DNA from: XYA12-FULL-58-9 sp001798605
Lineage (GTDB): Bacteria > Myxococcota > XYA12-FULL-58-9
Direction: 5' to 3'
NCBI GenBank assembly: GCA_036736205.1
Contig: DAINMX010000056.1
Coordinates: 1 to 32,050, forward strand
Length of the DNA stretch: 32,050 bases
Shown here: positions 8,184 to 16,321 of the stretch, one piece after another
How positions within the stretch are numbered: the first letter of the stretch is position 1
Layout of the letters: the number at the start of each line of letters is the position of its first letter
The notes under the pieces: model-generated
Told to the model about the DNA's origin: nothing
Databases searched by the model: none
Seen by the model: only the letters and a program-made list of their open reading frames with translations
Position numbers and translations under genes: made by a program

Positions 8184-11100
8184 TATCCGAAGACGCCGCA
8201 GCAGCTTCTCTGGCGTCATGACACAAATTGTTGAGCATGCCGTTAAACATGTCATTCAATTCGTTGGTATCCGTCGCATTGAGCGATTCAAAAACAATCT
8301 CTGTGCCGTTCACCGCTTGCACGGCAGATGCCAAACTCATAGCCATGGTGAGATCAATAAACTCAGGCGGAACAGAATTGACATCGTTAAAATTGGCCGG
8401 CAATCCATCTGCAACGACGATACGAAGGGTGCCATCCGTCAGCCAATAAGCCCAAGTTTGTTGATTGTTGACTTCAGCGACCAAGAAGCGCCGCACCCGC
8501 CCCTCATCATCTATCGATAGTTTTCGCAAGGCCTCCATATTGATTTCAACCAGCTTTGATGAGGCAGAGACATAGATTGCATTGGAATCACTCGAAAGAA
8601 TTTCCTCCATGTCGATGGTCAAATCGCCCGCGCAACCCACCAACATGAACTTGCCCTTGGCTATATTAGCTCGATCTTTCAAGATAGTGTAACCGTGGCT
8701 CTTGGCGTAAGCCTCCGCTTCGGGGGACCATTTATTATCATAGATATACATTTCTCCTCCGTCACCCGCGAAGGCATCAGCCGTACTAAGTCCAATATCG
8801 CCCGCGCCCAGAATCAATATGGGTTTCTTCTCGCCACCGGTACCCAACTGGCTGAGTACCCCGTTCACAGCACGTGCAACGGCCTGACCCACAAATTTGG
8901 CTTCTTCCTCTTTCGGTTCAAGAAGAGCGTAGCTCACCACACGCATGGAACTTTTTGCCCTATGCTCAGGTCGGTCGCCGTATGAGGTTTGCTCGGTAAA
9001 TCTGGCCACGCCAGCTTCGGCGAGTTCAGGGTAGGCCATTTCAAAATAGTCACGCGCTTGCGGACCATCGCAAACAATCAAGATGGGTAGGCCATTCTTT
9101 CGGTGCATTGCCACGGCATCATCCACGCCTCTTTCAATCGCTTTGCACATTTCATGCATGTCACGGGGCGGTACGCGTACGTCCACACCAAAGGATTGGG
9201 CCACAGCTTCTTCCACTTCTGGATTCTTGTGGTAGGGGATGCCCACAAATATACATTTGCAGCAATCCATGCCCAACTGCTGGTACCCGGAGATCTGCGA
9301 ATAGGCCTGGCCAAGCATGTGCTGAACCATCATGACATTGCAGTTCTTGAGCGGTTGCTGATGGTGATACTTAGCAACCACCTTCTGGACCATCTCTGAG
9401 CGCAAGGTCACAAGAGATGACCGCTTGAGGCTCGCGCGCAAATCCTCATCCCGCATGATATCGCGTTCCAAGCGCGTCAAAAGAGCCTCATATCCTCGAC
9501 TCAGAGAGTCGAGCCGCAACATCGCAATTTCTCCCTCGTGAGAATGCGCGAGTGGCGCTGTCTCCACAGATGCTCTCAATCCCGAGAAATCCAATCTTTT
9601 CGCCCGAACGAGAGCGGTCGCAATTTGGCCTGCTCGTCCCAAAGACATGTGCGGCAACCCGGATTCAGTGAACACGGCCTTCAGGGTTTCATGGTCAAAT
9701 GAGCTAACTTCTTCTATTTTGCCTTTCAATTGCACCTGTTGCTCTGGAGATAGAACCTTCATCTCGGGGAACAACGTGTCAACGAACGCCAAAGCCGCCT
9801 TTTGATAATTCGTATCAATGGTGATTTGAAGCTCCAATGGAATCCTTTTGCTATTCACATTCTTGGACAGTGATGAAAACACCTGAGTTAAGAGGTGATC
9901 GGCAGCTTTCTGACCGATATCCCGAGCCACAGATTGAATGAAGCTGGTCAACGACGATCTGGAAGCCGAACGTTCGACCGGATTGGCCCCATTCACCTGC
10001 CAGGATGGGACAAAATCATAGGCCTGTTGAATAAGGTGAATGTCAGCGGCCGTAACCCCTCCTACTTCGTTTGCAAAAACGGGATCAAATGTGTTAATGA
10101 GCTTCGCCACATCATCGAGGGTGGCACCCTCAAACATGTGCTCCATGATATTGGCGACCTTGCGGGCCAATAGAAACTTGTTTTCGAGTGGAAAGCGGTC
10201 TTCATCCTGTAGGCCAAAAATCTCGGGGTACCCACTCAACAAATGCCGAACACGTGTTTCTGAAAAATCCAGGTCACTTCGCTGCATCACCTTAGCGATA
10301 TCCCGGACAGACCACTGACCGATCTTAGAACCAAAGGTATGTAGAATCTGTTCCGCCTTCTCTTGACCATTGTATGGACAGCGATTGGCTAAGAACTTGT
10401 CCAGTACCTTGGCGTATGCGGGATTGCCCGCCATGATCTTAATGAGGTCTTCCGGTTCTATCCTTGCGTCCGGCACGGGCTTTGTGAACTCTCTCTTGTC
10501 CCGGTCGTACCCATCCGCTAACGCCATTCGCCGCAGGACTTTCCCGTCAGGCACACCCCGTTTCCAACCGGGGTCGTCGGCCAATATTCTTTGCCGGTCA
10601 TCCACCTTACACAAGACATCATACAGATTGGCTCCAGCCTCAGTATGAGAAATCGTCGCAAACAACCGTTCGAGCAACCTGTTCTTTCTTTCGATAAAGG
10701 CAAGCGAGCCGCTTTCGTACGGATATTTCAAACGGATCTGCTCAACTTGATCGGCATCAAGTCGTAATCGCTCCTTTTCAGATTCAAGGTTATTAACATT
10801 TCCTTTGGAAGCAATCGCCGCAACATAGTCCAGGTAATGATTGAACTCTTCTGCGATATCAGTATTGCCCCAATGAGAAGGAGCATTGAGAATGATACGG
10901 CGCAGGAAAAGGCCTGCTTCGCCCAACACCTCGAGGAAGCCAGAGCAAGTGAGTAGGTCGGATTGAAAGAAACGAGAATGGTATTGCCGCAGGTCGACGT
11001 TGCCATCGCTCTCGACGGGTTCGCCCTGGTATGACTCGTTGACCAGGTTGCTGATGTCCCCATTGGCTGCCCAGACTTTGGCAATTCTCTCGAGGTGGAA

Positions 11101-11700
11101 ATCCAGACCGTCTCCGTTATTGTCCAGTGTCGAAACACCGGGCTCTGGCACAAATTGTGGCCAATCCCGATGCAACATCCAAATGGTTTTCATGCTCAGA
11201 TTGGGCCAGTCTCTTTTCACCGTGGGGTCTTGTTGAAGCCGACGCAAGATGACCACGTCTGGGGCCCCGGGAGGCGCCATCAGTAACAATTCACCGACCC
11301 TTCTGGCCGCACAACTGTATGCACGACGATTGCCGTCCTTGTACAGACTCTGTCTCTCCCAGGTTAGCCTGTCCTTTTTCAGCATCATCTCGAAAGTATT
11401 GACGGATGTGCTGAATGTGCTGAATGTGCTGGATGTGCTGAATGTGCTGGATGTGCTGGATGTGCTGGACGGTTCATTTCGGCTGTGGACGCAAGACCCG
11501 TCAGCGGCGATGTCGTTCGGGTCAGTTAGAATAGAGTTTTGGAAACTATCCTTTGAAGTTAACGGATCCCTTGCGCTATTCAGAACAAGGTCAGAACAGC
11601 CTTTGTCATCTTCCTGTAACTTGGAGACACCCTGCGGTTCATGAGGGTCAGAGTCTCTGAAAACAGCGGCTTGAGCCCCTATCTCGCCGGCTTTCTTCAT
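8170..11700 (-). CDS. Large protein with C-terminal S-adenosylhomocysteine hydrolase-like domain
   Basis: A 1176-residue protein I do not recognise as a whole. Residues about 77-98 are Ser/Thr/Phe triplets encoded by a 9-bp tandem repeat. Residues about 100-770 are largely helical and unknown; about 441-503 could hold small helix-turn-helix-like folds (WSVRDIAKVMQRSDLDFSETRVRHLL). From about 780 the order of motifs follows S-adenosylhomocysteine hydrolase: PLKNCNVMMVQHML, LIVCDGPQARDYFEMAYPEL, RFTEQTSYG, then an NAD-type Rossmann loop LILGAGDIGLS (about 960-970), IYVSASSKLVEI, and LRIVVADGLPANF...EFIDLTMAMSLAS. The catalytic Lys/Asp segment of true hydrolases (SKFDNLYGCR-like) is not seen; AKFVGQAVARAV stands there. 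Canonical enzymes have about 430-490 residues. Sampled base composition looks lower in GC than in the flanking genes. GAGGGA lies 11 bases before the ATG. Gene certainty is high; the domain call is by eye. Confidence 0.8.
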   Translation of the reverse strand: MKKAGEIGAQAAVFRDSDPHEPQGVSKLQEDDKGCSDLVLNSARDPLTSKDSFQNSILTDPNDIAADGSCVHSRNEPSSTSSTSSTFSTSSTFSTFSTSVNTFEMMLKKDRLTWERQSLYKDGNRRAYSCAARRVGELLLMAPPGAPDVVILRRLQQDPTVKRDWPNLSMKTIWMLHRDWPQFVPEPGVSTLDNNGDGLDFHLERIAKVWAANGDISNLVNESYQGEPVESDGNVDLRQYHSRFFQSDLLTCSGFLEVLGEAGLFLRRIILNAPSHWGNTDIAEEFNHYLDYVAAIASKGNVNNLESEKERLRLDADQVEQIRLKYPYESGSLAFIERKNRLLERLFATISHTEAGANLYDVLCKVDDRQRILADDPGWKRGVPDGKVLRRMALADGYDRDKREFTKPVPDARIEPEDLIKIMAGNPAYAKVLDKFLANRCPYNGQEKAEQILHTFGSKIGQWSVRDIAKVMQRSDLDFSETRVRHLLSGYPEIFGLQDEDRFPLENKFLLARKVANIMEHMFEGATLDDVAKLINTFDPVFANEVGGVTAADIHLIQQAYDFVPSWQVNGANPVERSASRSSLTSFIQSVARDIGQKAADHLLTQVFSSLSKNVNSKRIPLELQITIDTNYQKAALAFVDTLFPEMKVLSPEQQVQLKGKIEEVSSFDHETLKAVFTESGLPHMSLGRAGQIATALVRAKRLDFSGLRASVETAPLAHSHEGEIAMLRLDSLSRGYEALLTRLERDIMRDEDLRASLKRSSLVTLRSEMVQKVVAKYHHQQPLKNCNVMMVQHMLGQAYSQISGYQQLGMDCCKCIFVGIPYHKNPEVEEAVAQSFGVDVRVPPRDMHEMCKAIERGVDDAVAMHRKNGLPILIVCDGPQARDYFEMAYPELAEAGVARFTEQTSYGDRPEHRAKSSMRVVSYALLEPKEEEAKFVGQAVARAVNGVLSQLGTGGEKKPILILGAGDIGLSTADAFAGDGGEMYIYDNKWSPEAEAYAKSHGYTILKDRANIAKGKFMLVGCAGDLTIDMEEILSSDSNAIYVSASSKLVEINMEALRKLSIDDEGRVRRFLVAEVNNQQTWAYWLTDGTLRIVVADGLPANFNDVNSVPPEFIDLTMAMSLASAVQAVNGTEIVFESLNATDTNELNDMFNGMLNNLCHDAREAAAASSDINGS
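11408..11470. repeat. 9-bp tandem repeat, seven units, inside a coding region
   Basis: Seven consecutive 9-bp units on the + strand: GTGCTGAAT or GTGCTGGAT, the last ending GGAC. Sequence just upstream (GACGGATGT) looks like a decayed extra unit. On the coding (-) strand the units read as Ser-Ser-Thr or Phe-Ser-Thr triplets in the N-terminal part of the SAHH-like protein. Because the unit is a multiple of three, expansion or loss keeps the frame. Confidence 0.93.
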
Positions 11701-12073
11701 GTTCTGTTCAGTCCCTCAGCTCCAACGCTATCATATTCCGGCGGGTAATGGGGCATTGTGCCGGCCCTTTGTCTTAGCGCCCTATTGATTTGATCAGCGC
11801 ACACACAGCGCTGATTGTGACCACTCAACATGGTAGGTGTCAATAACTTTGGGGACGACTGGGACGACGGGACGACGGGAACGACGCGAGCAACCCGAAG
11901 GCTCCTTGTTGCGACCCAAGGGTTCCATGGCGCGGCCGTTAGCGTCCATCGGGTCGTGTAACGGGTTGATTCATGGATGGATCAACAATGGCATGGATGC
12001 TGCTGCGGGTTGGGTGTGATCAGCGGAGTGTAAGGTTGGCAAAAGCCACGTGCAATAGGATGAGGAGAAGAGG
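11701..12073. other. 373-base intergenic region between divergent genes
   Basis: This gap separates the - strand SAHH-like gene from the + strand PilZ gene and should hold both promoters; no clear -35/-10 pair was identified. It holds the short GGGACGAC-type repeat array at 11852-11894 and, at 11968-11987, an imperfect inverted repeat with TTGAT and ATCAA ends around TCATGGATGG. No convincing protein-coding frame is present. Confidence 0.5.
11852..11894. repeat. Imperfect 8-9-bp tandem repeat
   Basis: Five units read GGGACGACT, GGGACGAC, GGGACGAC, GGGAACGAC, GCGAGCAAC. The unit length varies between 8 and 9 bases. The array lies in the gap between the SAHH-like gene and the PilZ gene, about 180 bases before the PilZ start. 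It is the third short tandem array of about 9-bp period in 6.5 kb. Confidence 0.8.
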
Positions 12074-12412
12074 ATGAGCACGCAAGGAAAAGACCAGCGA
12101 CAATCAGTGAGACAGGCGGTGAAACATTTCGTTCCCGTTTCCGCGGCGGGATGGAGCGGTGCCTCGGTGTGGGCGATGGACATCAGCAACGGCGGCATCA
12201 GTCTCGCGTTGGACCGACGGGTCAAACCAGGCGACCGGTTCACCTTTCAGTCTGACGGTGTCAAATGCCTGCAGGCCGAAGTCTGCAATGTCCGGCAGAC
12301 AGAGGACGGGCCACGATGGCTCGTCGGCCTTCGATGGATCAACAAGAACCCTGTGTCCGGATGGCGACAAATTATTGCGCCACTACGACACCTCGTGCGA
12401 CAGGCGTCGTAA
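12074..12412 (+). CDS. PilZ-domain protein, probable c-di-GMP binder
   Basis: A 112-residue single-domain protein. It shows the two PilZ ligand motifs: RxxxR (RQSVR at residues 9-13, within RQSVRQAV) and DxSxxG (DISNGGISL, about 36-44). PilZ proteins with both motifs usually bind cyclic di-GMP and adjust motility, secretion or polysaccharide output; the partner here is unknown. The ATG at 12074 is preceded by GAGGAG (12062-12067), a strong ribosome-binding site. The gene stands alone: it converges with the NHL-type gene, with 26 bases between stops. Length agrees with single-domain PilZ proteins of about 100-120 residues. Confidence 0.88.
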   Translation: MSTQGKDQRQSVRQAVKHFVPVSAAGWSGASVWAMDISNGGISLALDRRVKPGDRFTFQSDGVKCLQAEVCNVRQTEDGPRWLVGLRWINKNPVSGWRQIIAPLRHLVRQAS

Positions 12413-12437
12413 TGGTGCCAGAAGTTTTGCCGCACCA
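12413..12437. terminator. Possible bidirectional hairpin between convergent genes
   Basis: TGGTGC (12413-12418) and GCACCA (12432-12437) form a six-base-pair inverted repeat around a 13-base loop, exactly filling the gap between the PilZ stop and the stop of the opposing NHL-type gene. There is no proper T-run on either side, so a Rho-independent terminator is only a weak possibility. Confidence 0.3.
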
Positions 12438-12438
12438 C

Positions 12439-15400
12439 CTACGGCAGCAGGTATTCTGCCACTCCCGTCAATCCCAGGTGAGCATATGAGAACACGAGGG
12501 ATTGCCTGCTGTCATCGTAAATAAGGGAGCGTCCAACGCAGGCCATCGCCGTTATGGGCCAAGGTAACGCGGTGTTGGTCGATGTATTGAGATCGTAGGC
12601 ATACAGATGCCCGTCTGTGGCGCGGCAATAGTAGACCAGATTGGTTGTCGAGTCAGCGCTGTGTCGGTGCGCAAATGACCTCGCCCCGGATGGCAAATTG
12701 GCAAGAGCCTGCACGGTGCCACCTTCATCAAAGGTACGAATGATGCGCGACCCATACGTAAACACCAGCCAACGCGGTGCACCGCCATTTTCATCGTATG
12801 TGGAGAAGGCATAGGTGCAGTTGGTCGCGGCGCACACGGAGCAACTTGCTGTCGCCGTACCGTCAGCACAAAAGCCAGTCGTTGCGCCCACCACACCTGC
12901 GAGATGCGATTGCGTACCATCGGTGAGTGAATAGAGTTTCAAAAAAGCGTCGTTCCCATCCAATGTGTCATTCCACTTGGTGAGTGCGGCAAGGATTTGG
13001 CTTCCGTTAAACGCTATGGGCTGAGGAGCAAAGGTAAAGAACAACTGTGAACCGGGGCTGCCATCACCGCTCACATAGTCGGTCGCACCACCGCCAGCTA
13101 AGAACACCCACTGGCCCACCGTGCGGTCCAGGCGGGCAATCTCTTCGCCATGACCACTGCCGCTGTTGGAATGATAGACATCGCAGGTCACGGGATCGAC
13201 CACAAACTGTTCATTGTTGATCCACGAGGCGAATGATTCCAAAGATGTTTCCGTAGCATCCACGCCCATCTGCGGTGCACTTGCGCTGCCATTGCCGGCA
13301 ATTGTGAAAATGGAGATATCCCGCATCACTTCGCGGAAACGATATTCGCTGCGGTCAAAGATCACGTACCGGTCATTTGGACAAAATCCAATGCCGACAA
13401 TGTCATTGAAACGAGCATCCAGTGGGTGGCCACCATCGCCATAGAAGCGGCTCTGGCCAAAGAGAGTACGCACGGCTCCAGAAGCATCGATCGTGCGGAC
13501 GACACCGTTGTCCATGAAATACACCTGGCTTTGGGCATCCACAAACACATCGTGAGCATTGATGGCGCAGGATGTGGCGATCGTTCCATCCGGGCAAACC
13601 CCCTGAATCGGATCGGTCGCGTCACTGCCGACAAGGAGCGTCCATGTCGCGGTGCCAATATCAAAGCGATAGATCCCCGCTGAGCCCAATCCCACGTGGA
13701 ATCGGTAGAGTTGGCCATCAAGACCGATCACAGCAGGATCCATACGCGAGAAATCAAATTCATCCGGGTGCGGCCCCAGCGCAGTCATGGTGATTGGATC
13801 GAGCGAGGAATAGGTGCTCGATTGACCGGCGTCGCAGCCGGCGAAATCAGGCAAATTCACGATGGCAATTTGGGCATAGATCATGGCGTGAGATATTGGG
13901 TCGAAGGCTGCACCAAAGTGCCGCAAGCCGCACAGCGAAATGTCTTGGCTGGGGTTGTCATGATCACCCGTGCCCGCAAAATGGATGCTTTCCACAACAC
14001 CTGTGGCCGCACGATAGACTCGCATGCGCGCATTCAATTCTTCCTGCTCACTTGCAAAATAGACATCACCATTTGGGGCGCCAAAGAACGAGAACTTGTC
14101 CGAGATCAAATAACCTGTGGATACGACAAATTGGAGTTGCACATCGCGAGCGTTGGGCACTGTGTCGCCGGTATCGGAGCCACCGCCAATCAATGTATCA
14201 ATGGTGCGTGAGTCGAGGTCAACCTGTCGAATACGATCCACATCGAGAATCAATAGATGGTAGTCCGCATCGAGCGCCATGCGGGCAGGAAGACGCAGTG
14301 TGGCGTCTCGTATCGGGCCGCCATCACCAGTGCTGATACCCGTTGTGGGAATAAACACGGACTGCACGCCTGTAACCGGATCCACCTCCAGAATGCCGCG
14401 CACAACGTCGCGAAAAAAGATACGACCCGATGGCAACACGACGAAACTTCCGTGGTCACCCGAACGGCCATCATCACTGGCCCCGACCCGGGGAAGGAAA
14501 GCCGCAGCACGGGCGCTGCCATCGGTACCGGGATAGGTGTTTCCGGCGAGCAGATTGATTTGTGGTGCATTCACTGGCGTGGAAATGACCATGGTCATCA
14601 TCTCGTCAGTGTCTTTGGCCCCAATTCGGAGGCGATAGAAACCATCGGTCGGCGAGCCACTGACCCAACGATAACAACCCGTGGCATTGTCATCGGCGGT
14701 TGTCGCTGGATGATTAACCGTACAACCCGTGTTTGCCCCGTTCACGAGATCTGATGCGATGAGGACATAAGTCTGGTCGTCCGTGGTGTACCATAGTGAT
14801 ATAGGGGCAGGACTCAGCCCCTCTGAGTCGATGGCAGACCATTTGACAAAAACATCGGCAGCCATTGGGATCGAGCGTTGAGACAAAGTGGGGGGATTGT
14901 TGGGGGCATCAACGCCGGTAACGAGAATGTTAGACAATGTGGGTGGTGTGCCCGGGACATATTCGAGCTGATATCGGTCAACGTTCAGTGTGCCTACACC
15001 CGAATTGCTCATGACCGAGAGATTGCCGGCGCTATCCTGCAGCCAGGCGTAGGCGACAAACGCGGCGGGCAGCATGCCGAGACGCAGATAGAAACCGTCC
15101 TCAGGTCCCATGACAAACGACTGTGACACGGCGAGGCCTGGCGGATTTTCGCGCACATCACGCCAACAAGCGTCACTCGGAGTTGGCGGAGTATTGTCAT
15201 CGAGGTGGATGCAAAACTGTGTAATCGGTGTGCCGCTGTCATAGCCAGACAGAGCGACGGAATTGTAAAGAGCGGTGGTATACGTGGCACCTTCAGCAAG
15301 CACAAAGCTCAAGAGGACCGGAGGATCCGTATCGAGACTGCAGGCATCATCCAACTCATTGCAGACATCAGGTACGCTGCACGGAACGCCTTCATGATTT

Positions 15401-15732
15401 GCGCAAACCCCCATACCATCACATGCATCTTCCCCGTTGCAAAACAACTGATCATCACACCTGACGCCTTCGCCAGATGGCAAGTACGCGCAGGTTCCAC
15501 CATCACAATAACCGATGAGACACGGGTCGACGGATACGCATTCCGTTGAGCACGTGGTTAGGGGATCTCCTTGCCCGTCGTCATCCCCCCGTTCGTATGC
15601 GTCTCCCGTTTCGTCTCCCGCCTTGTTGATGTTCTTGACATCCACAAAACCAGTTCGCCCCACACAGCCCAAGTTGGCAAAAATGATCACCCAGGTTAAT
15701 GGGGCAGCCCAAAGACGCGATTGTGAATGCAT
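12439..15732 (-). CDS. Giant secreted NHL-type propeller protein, probable lipoprotein
   Basis: A protein of 1097 residues. The ATG at 15732 gives an N-terminal signal (MHSQSRLWAAPLTWVIIFANLGC) with a possible lipidated Cys23, though NLGC departs from the usual lipobox; an upstream TTG in frame at 15771 gives a poorer signal. After an acidic linker (GDETGDAYERGDDDGQGD), residues about 58-130 are a Cys-rich zone of the CDDQLFCNGEDACDGMGVC kind common in large exported proteins of this type of bacterium. Ig/fibronectin-like segments follow (about 133-400). The remainder holds NHL/YncE-like propeller repeats with tell-tale phrases such as GISTGDGGPIRDA, TLFGQSRFYGDGGHPLDARF and IFTIAGNGSA. It is probably anchored on the cell surface and mediates binding; no enzymatic motif was seen. 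No strong ribosome-binding site precedes either start. Confidence 0.85.
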   Translation of the reverse strand: MHSQSRLWAAPLTWVIIFANLGCVGRTGFVDVKNINKAGDETGDAYERGDDDGQGDPLTTCSTECVSVDPCLIGYCDGGTCAYLPSGEGVRCDDQLFCNGEDACDGMGVCANHEGVPCSVPDVCNELDDACSLDTDPPVLLSFVLAEGATYTTALYNSVALSGYDSGTPITQFCIHLDDNTPPTPSDACWRDVRENPPGLAVSQSFVMGPEDGFYLRLGMLPAAFVAYAWLQDSAGNLSVMSNSGVGTLNVDRYQLEYVPGTPPTLSNILVTGVDAPNNPPTLSQRSIPMAADVFVKWSAIDSEGLSPAPISLWYTTDDQTYVLIASDLVNGANTGCTVNHPATTADDNATGCYRWVSGSPTDGFYRLRIGAKDTDEMMTMVISTPVNAPQINLLAGNTYPGTDGSARAAAFLPRVGASDDGRSGDHGSFVVLPSGRIFFRDVVRGILEVDPVTGVQSVFIPTTGISTGDGGPIRDATLRLPARMALDADYHLLILDVDRIRQVDLDSRTIDTLIGGGSDTGDTVPNARDVQLQFVVSTGYLISDKFSFFGAPNGDVYFASEQEELNARMRVYRAATGVVESIHFAGTGDHDNPSQDISLCGLRHFGAAFDPISHAMIYAQIAIVNLPDFAGCDAGQSSTYSSLDPITMTALGPHPDEFDFSRMDPAVIGLDGQLYRFHVGLGSAGIYRFDIGTATWTLLVGSDATDPIQGVCPDGTIATSCAINAHDVFVDAQSQVYFMDNGVVRTIDASGAVRTLFGQSRFYGDGGHPLDARFNDIVGIGFCPNDRYVIFDRSEYRFREVMRDISIFTIAGNGSASAPQMGVDATETSLESFASWINNEQFVVDPVTCDVYHSNSGSGHGEEIARLDRTVGQWVFLAGGGATDYVSGDGSPGSQLFFTFAPQPIAFNGSQILAALTKWNDTLDGNDAFLKLYSLTDGTQSHLAGVVGATTGFCADGTATASCSVCAATNCTYAFSTYDENGGAPRWLVFTYGSRIIRTFDEGGTVQALANLPSGARSFAHRHSADSTTNLVYYCRATDGHLYAYDLNTSTNTALPWPITAMACVGRSLIYDDSRQSLVFSYAHLGLTGVAEYLLP

Positions 15733-15944
15733 AGCGCGGGAGATGTTATCCGCAAGGATAAGGCCCGACAATTCAAAATCAAGAAATCCAACAGTCTAGT
15801 CAAGCCTCACCGCTCCACAAGCGCTCCTTGAGTTCGCCGGTGCGCGCGGATTTCCGCAGACATCTTCAGCCTCTTTGGCTTGATCGACACCACGCTTGGT
15901 GATTTCTGCTGATCCTTGGTGGGGACGACCTCTATTGTATGGCA

Positions 15945-15961
15945 TTAACCCCAGGGGTTAA
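15945..15961. promoter_or_regulatory. Palindromic operator upstream of toxin-antitoxin pair
   Basis: TTAACCCC-A-GGGGTTAA is a perfect 17-bp palindrome ending 24 bases before the toxin start. Such a site is where a Xre-type antitoxin would bind to repress its own operon. An AT-rich TATTGTAT lies just upstream (15933-15940), so the palindrome may overlap the promoter. The binding role is inferred from position and symmetry. Confidence 0.7.
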
Positions 15962-15985
15962 CGGTGTGGTTGACGGGAGGGGCCG

Positions 15986-16321
15986 ATGGACATAGAGTAC
16001 AAGACGGAGCAAATCAAACGGGACTGCAACGAGGACAAGCGGGCTAAGAAGCGGTGGGGAACGAAGATGGCGAAGTGGCTGCGAAAGCGTCTAGACGACC
16101 TCGCAGCGGCTTCGGATCTCAACGTGATGCGGACGCTTCCCGGGCGGTGTCATGAGCTGAAGGGGGATCGCACCGGTCAGCTCGGTGTGGATTTGGTGCA
16201 TCCCCAGAGGCTCGTATTCGAGCCGAGCGATAACCCGCCACCCGTCAAACCTGACGGCGGCCTGGATTGGAGCGGGGTGCGTGCGATCCGTATCCTGGAA
16301 GTGGAGGATTACCATGGCTAA
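15986..16321 (+). CDS. higB: HigB/RelE-type toxin
   Basis: A 111-residue basic protein with the HigB pattern: an N-terminal helical region (KRAKKRWGTKMAKWLRKRLDDL), LPGRCHELKGDRTGQLGVDLVHPQRLVFEP in the middle and IRILEVEDYHG at the end. Related toxins are ribosome-dependent mRNA endonucleases of the RelE superfamily. The ATG is preceded by GGGAGG (15975-15980) at five bases. The stop codon overlaps the antitoxin start by eight bases, giving the toxin-first order typical of HigBA modules. The palindrome 24 bases upstream suggests autoregulation. An insert (SDNPPPVKPDGGLDW) between the last strands is somewhat longer than in short HigB proteins. Confidence 0.88.
   Translation: MDIEYKTEQIKRDCNEDKRAKKRWGTKMAKWLRKRLDDLAAASDLNVMRTLPGRCHELKGDRTGQLGVDLVHPQRLVFEPSDNPPPVKPDGGLDWSGVRAIRILEVEDYHG

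Noticed and set aside
11408..11470. Tandem array considered as a CRISPR-like or integration repeat
   Set aside because: Units are contiguous, 9 bp long and in frame within a gene; there are no spacers.
16185..16313. Upstream extension of the antitoxin frame
   Set aside because: It overlaps the toxin gene in another frame; the ATG at 16314 has a strong ribosome-binding site and the usual HigBA overlap.
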